Assembly: GCF_951230155.1 (NCBI RefSeq)
Contig: NZ_CATNVD010000011.1
Coordinates: forward strand, 95,380 to 159,379
Length of the DNA stretch: 64,000 bases
Direction: 5' to 3'
From: Parablautia sp. Marseille-Q6255
Lineage (GTDB): Bacteria; Bacillota; Clostridia; Lachnospirales; Lachnospiraceae
Numbering within the stretch: position 1 is the first letter of the stretch; each line of letters opens with the position of its first letter. The notes beneath the pieces were generated by a model. It did no database searches, was not told the origin of the DNA, and saw only the letters and a list, made by a program, of their open reading frames with translations. Of the stretch, positions 25,584 through 33,180 are shown piece by piece. A program made the translations under genes and the position numbers.

Positions 25584-26061
25584 TCGCAGCTACTGCATTC
25601 GCTACGGATCTGTGACCGACATTCACTGTGATATGTGCATATTTTTCGTAGAGAGGTATACGCTGCTGATACAGATCAAAAAGGGTCTGCCCCGGCTCAA
25701 GGACGACGCCGCGTTTCTGGAGATCTCCAAGACGGCGTTCCAGGACTCTGTGGCTGACCTTCAGATAGACGACGGTGCTGATGCTGCGCAGATGCTTCAT
25801 TGCCTTTTCACCGTAGATCACGCTGCCTCCGGTGGCGATCACACAGTGATCTGCCGCGATGTGGCTGTTGACGCGCTCCTCAATCTGGTTGAAACCGTCA
25901 TTTCCGCAGTCGCGCATGATCTCCCAGAGAAGTTTTCCCTCTTCTTTTTGGATCAGCAGATCCGAATCAATAAAATCATATCCGAGTACTTTTGCGAGCA
26001 CGATTCCAATCGTGCTCTTTCCAGCTCCCGGCATACCGATCAGGGTCACATTGTGTTTCAT
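25540..26061 (-). CDS. aroK: shikimate kinase
   Basis: A protein of 173 residues from the ATG at 26061, which follows AAGGAGTAT; a longer frame with 20 more residues has no site. The Walker A motif is IGMPGAGKSTIG. The shikimate-binding D in YDFIDSDLLIQ and the ATGGSVIY segment are in the expected positions. It phosphorylates shikimate in the chorismate pathway. It lies 13 bases after the upstream exporter-like gene, so the two are co-transcribed. No other aro genes are near. Confidence 0.88.
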   Translation of the reverse strand: MKHNVTLIGMPGAGKSTIGIVLAKVLGYDFIDSDLLIQKEEGKLLWEIMRDCGNDGFNQIEERVNSHIAADHCVIATGGSVIYGEKAMKHLRSISTVVYLKVSHRVLERRLGDLQKRGVVLEPGQTLFDLYQQRIPLYEKYAHITVNVGHRSVANAVAAITDALASSQASGTL

Positions 26062-26074
26062 CTGATACTCCTTT

Positions 26075-26551
26075 TCAGGCAAAAAGTGCGCCTGCGGCAC
26101 CAAACACTCCGGCGCTGGCAATGCCCATGATGATTCCTGCGAGGATGACGCCGAGCATGACAGCGATCACGCTTGATTTGAAATCCATATCAAGCAGGCT
26201 GGCAGCCAGAGTACCGGTCCACGCTCCTGTGCCCGGGAGCGGGATGCCAACGAACAGAAGAAGTGCAAGGAAGAGTCCTCGGCCTGCTTTTTCCTGGAGC
26301 TTCTTTCCTCCCTTTTCTCCTTTCTCAAGGCAGAAGGTGAAAAACTTTCCGATACATGGTTTATCCTTTCCCCAGATGAGTACCTTGCGGGCAAAAAGAT
26401 AGATGATCGGTACGGGAAGCATATTTCCAATGATCGCAATGATGTAGGATGGGACGATTGGAAGTCCCATGCCGATTGCATATGGGATCGCGCCGCGCAA
26501 CTCGATCAGCGGCACCATGGAAATAAAAAATACGATAAGATAATTAAGCAT
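26075..26551 (-). CDS. COG2426 putative small multidrug export membrane protein
   Basis: A 158-residue protein with about four to five membrane segments. ISMVPLIELRGAIPYAIGMG at the start and GIPLPGTGAWTGTLAASLL are the characteristic paired reentrant-like motifs of the Sm_multidrug_ex/COG2426 family, related to DedA-type folds. The export role is only a family label. RBS AAAGGAGGATATG precedes the ATG. A conserved-looking hairpin lies in its leader. Confidence 0.82.
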   Translation of the reverse strand: MLNYLIVFFISMVPLIELRGAIPYAIGMGLPIVPSYIIAIIGNMLPVPIIYLFARKVLIWGKDKPCIGKFFTFCLEKGEKGGKKLQEKAGRGLFLALLLFVGIPLPGTGAWTGTLAASLLDMDFKSSVIAVMLGVILAGIIMGIASAGVFGAAGALFA

Positions 26552-26590
26552 TCATATCCTCCTTTTTATACGGGTCTGATAGTTCAGGTA

Positions 26591-26640
26591 TTTCCGGTTT
26601 AGTTTATGAAAAGCTGCAGGCTTTTATGAGAAACCGGAAA
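26591..26640 (-). other. long two-tier hairpin in the leader of the COG2426/aroK operon
   Basis: TTTCCGGTTT at 26591-26600 pairs with AAACCGGAAA at 26631-26640. Inside the loop AAAAGC and GCTTTT form a second stem. There is no T-tract on either side, so it is not an ordinary terminator. It lies about 40 bases before the COG2426 start and may be a leader RNA element. Confidence 0.45.
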
Positions 26641-26717
26641 ACGCGCGGCATGAGAGCCCACGCTTTCAACAGTATACATGAAAAACCGGGATACGAACAC
26701 CCCCAAATTGAAAATAA

Positions 26718-26748
26718 TTCGACAAATCAGAGGCATTGTGCTATATTA
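26718..26748 (+). promoter_or_regulatory. yitT-type gene promoter with a possible Spo0A box
   Basis: TATATT at 26743-26748 is a good -10. About 18 bases upstream TTCGACA (26718-26724) is the exact reverse complement of the Spo0A box TGTCGAA and would overlap the -35. Confidence 0.45.
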
Positions 26749-26810
26749 AATTCAAAATGAGCTCTTTTTGCGGCTGCAAAAAAATCCGGAAGGACAGTGG
26801 AGGAGAGGAC

Positions 26811-27671
26811 ATGAGCTTTGACTTGAAAAAAGATGGAAAACGGCTGCTGGTGATCTGCGTGGCGGCGGTGATCATGGCGGGCAACATCAAGACCTTTGTG
26901 CGGGCCGGAGATCTCTATCCGGGAGGGGCGACCGGACTGACGATCCTGCTCCAGAGGATCTTTGAAATGTTTCTGCATATAGAGGTTCCGTATTCTCTGA
27001 TCAATATCGTGCTCAATGCGATTCCGATCTATATCGGCTTTCGCTATATAGGAAAAAAATTTACGCTGTATTCCTGTATCATGATCCTGCTTACGGGCTT
27101 TTTGACAGATATTATGCCAAGCTACGTGGTGACGTATGATACGCTGCTGATCAGTATTTTCGGCGGGATGATCAATGGATTTGCGATCAGCGCCTGCCTT
27201 CTGGCGAACGCGACGACGGGCGGTACGGATTTTATTGCGATCTATTTCTCAGACAAGAAGGGCGTTGATTCCTTTAATCTGATCCTGGGATTAAATATCG
27301 TGATCCTGGCTGTGGCAGGCATCCTTTTTGGCTGGGACAAGGCGCTGTACTCGATCATTTTTCAGTATTCTTCTACGCAGGTGCTGCACATACTTTATAA
27401 GAAGTATCAGAAAAAGACGCTGTTTATTGTCACAAACCGTCCGCAGGAGGTCTGTCAGATCATCACAGAGGTGAGCCACCACGGCGCGACGATCCTGGAC
27501 GGAGAGGGCTATTATGAGGGCAAGGAGCGCAGCATCGTGTATTCTGTTGTATCAAGCGCAGAGTGCAAGGAGGTGATCCGGTCCGTGAAAACGGTGGATG
27601 AGGGGGCGTTTATCAATGCTGTGCGCACCGAGGAGCTGACAGGAAGGTTTTATCAGAAACCGGCAGAATAG
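26811..27671 (+). CDS. YitT-family membrane protein
   Basis: A protein of 286 residues from ATG 26811, preceded by GGAGGAGAGG; the longer frame upstream lacks a site. Five to six membrane segments cover about residues 10-180 with the family motif AGDLYPGGATGLTILL. The C-terminal DUF2179 domain (about 195-275) includes LFIVTNRPQEV and ATILDGEGYYEG. Its molecular function is unknown. A possible Spo0A box in the promoter suggests link to sporulation timing. A paralogue is encoded at 43730. Confidence 0.88.
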   Translation: MSFDLKKDGKRLLVICVAAVIMAGNIKTFVRAGDLYPGGATGLTILLQRIFEMFLHIEVPYSLINIVLNAIPIYIGFRYIGKKFTLYSCIMILLTGFLTDIMPSYVVTYDTLLISIFGGMINGFAISACLLANATTGGTDFIAIYFSDKKGVDSFNLILGLNIVILAVAGILFGWDKALYSIIFQYSSTQVLHILYKKYQKKTLFIVTNRPQEVCQIITEVSHHGATILDGEGYYEGKERSIVYSVVSSAECKEVIRSVKTVDEGAFINAVRTEELTGRFYQKPAE

Positions 27672-28084
27672 GAAGAGCAGGACGGCAAAAAAGAGGAAAG
27701 AAAATATAAAAGAGCAGACATTATGCTGTGAAGCTGAGGCAGAAGGACAGAAGATCCTGACGTCGGTTTCACAGCATTTTTGTTGCCGGGTGGGAAACTT
27801 CGTCTTCTATTGCAAAAAAAGTGTTCGAGTTTCTTCAACAAAATGGCAGAGATTCCGCCACTTTTTTTGCGGTATCAGACGCAATATGCAGGAAAAAGCG
27901 GGATTCTGTGCCTTCCTTTGTCGGGAAGTGTCGTCTGGTGCCGCTTTTACGGGAGAAGATATTCTTGCTAATATTTGGGATTATTATATAATACAGATAG
28001 TTTGTACGTGACAATTTTTGGTAGGCCTTCAAAAAATGCGTTGTGCAATGACAAAAAATCTACAGGACAAAAGGAGTGCAGAAA
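27672..28084 (+). promoter_or_regulatory. intergenic region: terminator, then spo0A promoter region
   Basis: 413 bases without a gene. The first part holds a hairpin ATGCTGTGAA 27723-27732 against TTCACAGCAT 27768-27777 followed by TTTT, terminating the YitT gene. The middle is AT-rich with no clear feature. A good sigma-A promoter, TTGCTA 27965-27970 and TATAAT 27987-27992 with 16 bases between, precedes spo0A by about 90 bases. No exact Spo0A box was found here. Confidence 0.65.
27723..27781 (+). terminator. terminator of the YitT-family gene
   Basis: A 10-bp stem ATGCTGTGAA/TTCACAGCAT with a 35-base loop that can itself fold, followed by a T-run at 27777-27781. Confidence 0.65.
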
Positions 28085-28885
28085 ATGGAGAAGCTGAATA
28101 TCGCAATTGCAGATGACAACGCGAGGATGGTGGAGCTGCTCGATCATATCGTAAGCAGCGATAAAGAACTGGAGGTCGTGGGAAAGGCAGGAAATGGTGA
28201 GGAGCTCATTGAGATCATCCGGGACAAGAAGCCGGATGTTGTGCTGCTTGACATTATCATGCCAAAGCTTGACGGTCTGACGGTGATGGACCGGATCAAC
28301 CGCGATCCGGATCTGAAAAAGCCGGCGTTTATTGTCATCTCTGCGGTCAGTCAGGAAAAAATGACAGAGGACGCTTTTGACCTGGGTGCGGATTATTATA
28401 TCCTGAAGCCGTTTGATAATGAGACAGTCGTAAACCGCATCAAGCGTGTACATTCTCGCAGCCAGCGCAGCTTTGCAAAGACGAAGAAGGTAAGTGCGTA
28501 CGAGAATACAAATGACTGTATGGAACACAATCTGGAAACAGATGTCACGAATATCATCCATGAGGTAGGCGTGCCTGCCCATATCAAGGGCTATCAGTAT
28601 TTAAGAGATGCGATCATTATGTCAGTGGGCGATATGGAAATGCTCAATTCGATCACAAAGATCCTGTATCCGACGATCGCAAAGCGCCATCAGACTACGC
28701 CAAGCCGTGTGGAGAGGGCGATCCGCCATGCGATCGAGGTGGCGTGGAGCAGAGGCAAGATGGATACGATCGAGGAGCTGTTTGGCTATACGGTGAGCAA
28801 CGGAAAAGGAAAGCCGACAAACTCAGAGTTTATCGCACTGATCGCAGATAAGATCCGTTTGGAATACAAAAACAGAAGGTCGTGA
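28085..28885 (+). CDS. spo0A: sporulation master regulator Spo0A
   Basis: A protein of 266 residues from ATG 28085, 9 bases after AAGGAG. The receiver domain has D10/D11, the phosphorylated D56 ([13 protein letters not shown]) and K in YILKPFD. The C-terminal Spo0A DNA-binding domain is diagnostic: [31 protein letters not shown] and the recognition helix [18 protein letters not shown]. It marks the organism as a spore former. The spoIVB gene that often precedes spo0A in Clostridia is not here; the upstream neighbour is a YitT protein. Confidence 0.97.
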   Translation: MEKLNIAIADDNARMVELLDHIVSSDKELEVVGKAGNGEELIEIIRDKKPDVVLLDIIMPKLDGLTVMDRINRDPDLKKPAFIVISAVSQEKMTEDAFDLGADYYILKPFDNETVVNRIKRVHSRSQRSFAKTKKVSAYENTNDCMEHNLETDVTNIIHEVGVPAHIKGYQYLRDAIIMSVGDMEMLNSITKILYPTIAKRHQTTPSRVERAIRHAIEVAWSRGKMDTIEELFGYTVSNGKGKPTNSEFIALIADKIRLEYKNRRS

Positions 28886-28986
28886 AATTTTTCAGAAATA
28901 TTGTAAAACTGTTTGAATAAACACTTTTCATTACGGAGAAAATGCGGTATAATTTTAATAACTTGTATTGAGCGGAGGTTTCGTAT

Positions 28987-30423
28987 ATGAAAAGAATATT
29001 ATATGTTGCATCTGAGGCAGTGCCTTTTATCAAAACAGGAGGGCTTGCAGATGTGGTCGGATCGCTTCCAAAGTATTTCAACAAAGAAGAGTACGACGTT
29101 CGCGTGATCCTTCCGAAGTATATGTGCATGAGCGAAGAGTGGAAGAGCAAGATGAATTACGTGACGCACTTCTACATGGATCTTGCGTGGCGCTCTCAGT
29201 ATGTCGGCGTGCTGGAGATGCAGTATGATGGGGTACAGTTTTATTTTATTGACAATGAATACTATTTTGCAGGGGCAAAACCGTACGGAAATATCTATCA
29301 GGATATCGAGAAGTTTGCCTTCTTTTCAAAGGCGGCGCTTTCCGCGCTTCCGCTGATCGGCTTTCGGCCTGATATTGTACACTGCCACGACTGGCAGACA
29401 GGTCTTATCCCGGTACTTCTCAAGGATAAGTTCCATGAGGGCGAGTTTTTCCGCGATATGAAGTCGGTGATCACGATCCACAACCTGAAATTCCAGGGCG
29501 TGTGGGATGTAAAGACCGTGCGTGATATCACAGGGCTTCCGGCGTATTATTTTACACCGGACAAGCTGGAGGCATACGGAGACGCGAACTACCTGAAGGG
29601 CGGTATCGTATACGCGGACGCGATCACAACGGTCAGCGACACGTACGCAGAAGAGATCAAGATGCCATTTTACGGGGAAGGGCTTGACGGTCTGATGCGC
29701 GCGCGCTCGAACAGTCTGCGCGGGATCGTAAACGGCATTGACTACGAGGTATTCAACCCAGAGACAGATCCCTGCATCGAGTATCATTACAATGTCCGCA
29801 ACTTCCGCAAGGAAAAGATCAAAAATAAGAGAGCGCTGCAAAGTGAGCTTGGGCTCAACCAGAATGATTCTACCTTTATGGTCGGTATCGTTTCACGCCT
29901 GACAGACCAGAAAGGCTTTGATCTGATCGCGTGCATGATGGATGAAATGTGCCAGAACGATATCCAGTTCGTTGTGCTTGGCACGGGCGAGGAAAAGTAT
30001 GAAAATATGTTCCGCCATTTTGCATGGAAGTATCAGGGAAAGGTTTCCGCGAACATCTTTTATTCCGAGGCGCTTTCTCATAAGGTATATGCGGCGTGCG
30101 ACGCCTTTTTGATGCCGTCCCTGTTTGAGCCGTGCGGTTTGTCTCAGCTGATGAGCCTGCGCTATGGAACCGTTCCGATCGTCCGTGAGACGGGAGGACT
30201 CAAGGATACCGTCATTCCGTATAATGAATACGAAGGTACAGGTACGGGATTCAGCTTTGCAAATTACAATGCACATGAGATGTACCATACGCTGCAGTAT
30301 GCGATGCACATTTATTATGATAAGAAACGTGAGTGGAATAAGCTGATCGACCGCGGCATGGCGGCAGACTTTTCCTGGAATAATTCTGCACAAAAGTACA
30401 AAGAGCTGTATGACTGGCTGTAA
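28987..30423 (+). CDS. glgA: glycogen synthase (ADP-glucose type)
   Basis: A 478-residue GT5 enzyme. The ADP-glucose-binding motif KTGGLADVVGSLP is at residues 16-28. FHDW-equivalent VHCHDWQTGLIPVLL, the loop VNGIDYEVFNPETD and the C-terminal PSLFEPCGLSQL with the catalytic glutamate are intact. It elongates alpha-1,4-glucan from ADP-glucose. Other glg genes are not in the window. It lies 100 bp after spo0A with its own TATAAT near 28950, so expression may be separate. Granulose storage accompanies sporulation in many clostridia. Confidence 0.95.
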   Translation: MKRILYVASEAVPFIKTGGLADVVGSLPKYFNKEEYDVRVILPKYMCMSEEWKSKMNYVTHFYMDLAWRSQYVGVLEMQYDGVQFYFIDNEYYFAGAKPYGNIYQDIEKFAFFSKAALSALPLIGFRPDIVHCHDWQTGLIPVLLKDKFHEGEFFRDMKSVITIHNLKFQGVWDVKTVRDITGLPAYYFTPDKLEAYGDANYLKGGIVYADAITTVSDTYAEEIKMPFYGEGLDGLMRARSNSLRGIVNGIDYEVFNPETDPCIEYHYNVRNFRKEKIKNKRALQSELGLNQNDSTFMVGIVSRLTDQKGFDLIACMMDEMCQNDIQFVVLGTGEEKYENMFRHFAWKYQGKVSANIFYSEALSHKVYAACDAFLMPSLFEPCGLSQLMSLRYGTVPIVRETGGLKDTVIPYNEYEGTGTGFSFANYNAHEMYHTLQYAMHIYYDKKREWNKLIDRGMAADFSWNNSAQKYKELYDWL

Positions 30424-30444
30424 AATTTCAATGAAGTGAATAAG

Positions 30445-30502
30445 ATCCCTCCTTTCAGGCGATACTGGAATCGTAACCAGTACCCGGAAGGAGGGATTTT
30501 TA
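30445..30502 (+). terminator. glgA terminator hairpin that also covers the coat gene ribosome binding site
   Basis: ATCCCTCCTT at 30445-30454 pairs with AAGGAGGGAT at 30488-30497, followed by TTTTT. An inner stem TACTGG 30463-30468 against CCAGTA 30477-30482 is also present. The 3' arm contains the Shine-Dalgarno of the gene starting at 30503. Confidence 0.75.
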
Positions 30503-30688
30503 ATGAACGAAATTTCAGAACTGGATCTTCAGAACCTCCGCCATCTGATCGGCGGCTTTACCACAACACACTGCAAAATGCAGGCGTATGCACAGCAGGC
30601 AGCAGACCCTGGTGTAAAACAGTTTTTCCAGAAGTCCGCGCAGTCCGCAATGGAAAGCAAACAGCAGCTTATGCAGTTCTTGCAGTAG
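30503..30688 (+). CDS. small coat-associated-type protein
   Basis: A 61-residue helical protein with DLQNLRHLIGG near the start and AYAQQAADPGVKQFFQKSAQS in the middle. The spacing of helices and its position directly before a CotF-like gene suggest a short member of the spore coat or ferritin-like helical group in Clostridia; that is inference. The ribosome binding site AAGGAGG is part of the preceding hairpin. Confidence 0.6.
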   Translation: MNEISELDLQNLRHLIGGFTTTHCKMQAYAQQAADPGVKQFFQKSAQSAMESKQQLMQFLQ

Positions 30689-30700
30689 GAGGGAAAAGAC

Positions 30701-30949
30701 ATGGATGAGAAAACAATGGTATCCGATACGCTTGCCGGGATCAACGGCGAGCTCGTGCGCTACGGGGAAATGATCCCGCAGACGGAAAATATGCAGCTGA
30801 AGCAGGTATTAAAGCAGTTTCGCAATCAGTGTGAGCAGTCTCAGGAGGAGATTTATCAGATCGCGAGAACGAAGCAGTATTACGTGCCGGCAGCTAAGGC
30901 GACAAGGGAAGAGATCGCACACGTAAGATCTGTACTGATGCAGGGCTGA
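30701..30949 (+). CDS. CotF-family spore coat protein
   Basis: An 82-residue protein. The segment ending in QEEIYQIARTKQYYVPAAKATREEI fits the Coat_F pattern (a long helix followed by K.YY.PA..A). The N-terminal DEKTMVSDTLAGINGELVRYG is also usual for these proteins. It starts 12 bases after the preceding small gene and has GGAGGGAAAAG as RBS, so both are made together, probably in the mother cell during sporulation. Confidence 0.72.
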   Translation: MDEKTMVSDTLAGINGELVRYGEMIPQTENMQLKQVLKQFRNQCEQSQEEIYQIARTKQYYVPAAKATREEIAHVRSVLMQG

Positions 30950-30979
30950 GTCTGCACAGACAGATCAGATACAGAAAAG

Positions 30980-31007
30980 GGAGCATACGATCAGGTCGTA
31001 TGCTTCC
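30980..31007 (-). terminator. terminator of the SpoVB-like gene, overlapping its stop codon
   Basis: GGAGCATACGA 30980-30990 pairs with TCGTATGCTTCC 30996-31007. Read on the minus strand the stem is followed by CCCTTTTCTG. The loop holds the stop codon of the minus-strand gene. Confidence 0.65.
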
Positions 31008-32556
31008 TGGATCTGTGCAGCGCACAGGTTGTGCGTATGTCTGCCGGAACGCATACATACCAGGCCGGGAGTGCAAAGGCAGTAAGGAAGATACATACAG
31101 CGGCTCCAAGTCCTGCCGGAGACGTTACGCAGGCTTTTTTGCAAACAGAAAGAAAAAGCAGGGCAGCTCCTGTGCCCGTAAAGCAGGGCAATACAGCCCG
31201 AAGAACGGTTTTCATGACGCCAACGGTCAGATACTGATGGCGGTACAGCAGGATCAGAGCGCAGACGCACAGGAAGATCTGGCTGAGGATCATGCCTGCG
31301 AAATAAGCGTCCATCCCCATATCCGGGACAAACAGGATGACAGCACAGATGCGGATCGCGAAGCCGATGATGTTCCATATAAAAACAGACGCTGTTTTTC
31401 CAAGACCATGCAGGATACCGGTAAAGGCAGTGTTCAGGTAGAGGAATGGGCACAGCAGGGACAGTCGGCGCAAAAAGACGCCGGAGAGCTCGCTGCAAAA
31501 GAGGAGTGTCCCGGCCTCCTGCCCGAACAGCAGGAAGCCGGACAGAAAGAAAGCGCCCAGCAGAACGCCCGCCTGAAATCCGGTGTTGACAGTGGTGCGG
31601 ATCTGGCTGCTGTGGTGCAGGGCATGGGCTTCTGAGACGGCAGGCAGCAGCAGCGTGCTGACCGCTCCTGTGACGGCCGTAGGAAAAAGCAGCAGGGGCA
31701 TAGTCATCCCGGTCAGTGTGCCGTAGACATGCAGCGCCTCATAGCTGCCAAGCCCAAAATACTGAAGCTGCTGCGGTAAGAGCGCAGCCTCTATGCCCTG
31801 GAGTACGCACAGCAGTGTACGGTTCAGGCCAAGCGGAGCAGCGATCGAGAGGATCCTCCGGTATTCCTGCATGATCGCGCCGGCGGATCTTCCGGGATGC
31901 CGGGAGCTGTCGTCTGTATCCGGTGAGCGCGACAGAAAGTGGTACAGGCAGAAAAGGGAGGAGGCTGCTTCACCGGCGATCTGGCCAAGAGCCATGACAG
32001 AAGCATCCATGGTCCGGCTGCTTTTGCTAAACAGCACAAAAAACAGGAGGACAGAGCCGATGCGTATGAGCTGCTCCAGCACCTGGGACCAGGCAGAGAC
32101 GGAGACATTTTTACAGCCGATAAAGTAACCGGAAATACATGCGTGAATGGCAGCAAACGGAAGCGACACGGCAATGATACGAAGGATCGGGGCACACAGG
32201 GGCTCCAGCAGAAAGCTGCGTGCGATCCAGGGCGCGAAGGAAAAGAGAAAACCGGCGCACAGACAGGAGGAGCACAGACAGAGGATAAGACCCAGTACGA
32301 GACAGAAACGGGCGTTCTGCGGCTGCTTTTTCGCACGGTATTCGGCTGTGAACCGGGAAAGAGCAGTCTGGATGCCGCCGATACAGACGGCCATACACAG
32401 CGCGCAGACAGGCATGGTGAGCTGAAACAGACCGATCTCGCCCGCACCGATCGTGCGCGACAGGAATATTTTATAAAAGAAGCCTGCTATTCTTGTAAGG
32501 AGCCCGGCGCCTGTCAGAAAGAAGGTTCCTTTTAAAAGGTAATGCTGCTGGTTCAT
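30991..32556 (-). CDS. SpoVB-like MOP-superfamily polysaccharide/lipid flippase
   Basis: A protein of 521 residues from the ATG at 32556 (AGGTG upstream; the longer frame is less likely). About fourteen membrane segments are predicted. The opening LKGTFFLTGAGLLTRIAGFFYKIFLSRTIG is the signature of stage V sporulation protein B and related flippases in Clostridia. Such proteins move lipid-linked cell wall or polysaccharide precursors, in spores for cortex synthesis. The position opposite two coat-type genes supports a sporulation role, but a general oligosaccharide flippase is possible. Confidence 0.8.
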   Translation of the reverse strand: MNQQHYLLKGTFFLTGAGLLTRIAGFFYKIFLSRTIGAGEIGLFQLTMPVCALCMAVCIGGIQTALSRFTAEYRAKKQPQNARFCLVLGLILCLCSSCLCAGFLFSFAPWIARSFLLEPLCAPILRIIAVSLPFAAIHACISGYFIGCKNVSVSAWSQVLEQLIRIGSVLLFFVLFSKSSRTMDASVMALGQIAGEAASSLFCLYHFLSRSPDTDDSSRHPGRSAGAIMQEYRRILSIAAPLGLNRTLLCVLQGIEAALLPQQLQYFGLGSYEALHVYGTLTGMTMPLLLFPTAVTGAVSTLLLPAVSEAHALHHSSQIRTTVNTGFQAGVLLGAFFLSGFLLFGQEAGTLLFCSELSGVFLRRLSLLCPFLYLNTAFTGILHGLGKTASVFIWNIIGFAIRICAVILFVPDMGMDAYFAGMILSQIFLCVCALILLYRHQYLTVGVMKTVLRAVLPCFTGTGAALLFLSVCKKACVTSPAGLGAAVCIFLTAFALPAWYVCVPADIRTTCALHRSRKHTT

Positions 32557-32609
32557 ATGTGTGCACCTGACGGTATCGTTTGGTTCAGTATATGCAGGAA
32601 AAAATAAGG

Positions 32610-32674
32610 ATACCACTTGACAGGAGGAAAAAGCAGTGGTATTCTTTTTTTGAAATCCGAGTAGAATACTCGGA
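32610..32674 (+). promoter_or_regulatory. promoter and palindromic operator of the Fe-S operon
   Basis: TTGACA 32617-32622 and TATTCT 32640-32645, 17 bases apart, form a strong promoter. Just past the expected start of transcription lies a perfect palindrome, CCGAGTA-GAA-TACTCGG at 32657-32673, extended by one T/A pair. A second inverted repeat, ATACCACT 32610-32617 and AGTGGTAT 32635-32642, brackets the -35 and spacer. The gene directly downstream encodes an Rrf2 regulator, so autoregulation is likely. Confidence 0.75.
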
Positions 32675-32715
32675 AATAAAAGCCTTTATCATAAAGCTAA
32701 AAGATGGAGGTGTGT

Positions 32716-33177
32716 ATGAAGCTGTCAACGAAGGGCAGATACGGACTGCGTGCTCTGATCGATCTGGCGCAGCACAGTGAGAAGGATGCCGTCTCGATCA
32801 GCAGCATCGCACTGAGACAGAATATATCAGAAAGCTATCTGGAGCAGCTTGTCGCAAAGCTGAAAAAGGCCGGGCTTGTGGTGAGCATTCGCGGCGCACA
32901 GGGCGGATACCGGCTGGCAAAGCCGGCGCAGACGATCTCAGTCGGAGACATCCTGCGGGCGCTGGAGGGAGACCTAAGAGCTGTAGAGTGCCCTGCGCTC
33001 ACGCCGCAGGGGTGTCAGGAATCGCAGCTGTGCGTGGCAAAGTATGTCTGGCAGAAGATCAATGAAAGCATTGCGATAACTGTAGATGAGATCATGCTGG
33101 ATCAGCTTGTGGAGGAGAGCAGGAAAGTACAGCAAAAAAGAACAGAACAGTCGGAGGACTGCGGCGAAGGAGAATAG
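32716..33177 (+). CDS. Rrf2-family (IscR-like) transcriptional regulator
   Basis: A protein of 153 residues from ATG 32716, which follows GGAGGTGTGT; the earlier ATG at 32704 is unlikely. MKLSTKGRYGLRAL and ISESYLEQLVAKLKKAGLV with the wing GAQGGYRLAKP are the Rrf2 winged helix. Three cysteines, C92, C100 and C106, lie where IscR binds its [2Fe-2S] cluster, so cluster sensing is plausible. It is the first gene of an operon with a cysteine desulfurase, a scaffold protein and mnmA. The C-terminal tail is charged and extra. Confidence 0.88.
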   Translation: MKLSTKGRYGLRALIDLAQHSEKDAVSISSIALRQNISESYLEQLVAKLKKAGLVVSIRGAQGGYRLAKPAQTISVGDILRALEGDLRAVECPALTPQGCQESQLCVAKYVWQKINESIAITVDEIMLDQLVEESRKVQQKRTEQSEDCGEGE

Positions 33178-33180
33178 ATC

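Noticed and set aside
25420..26130. 236-codon open frame antisense to the shikimate kinase gene
   Set aside because: The minus-strand gene has Walker A and all kinase motifs; the plus frame has none.
31000..32535. plus-strand frames of 211 and 198 codons opposite the SpoVB-like gene
   Set aside because: The low-hydrophobicity Gln/Glu-rich translations are complements of a membrane protein gene. The minus gene has family motifs and a proper start.
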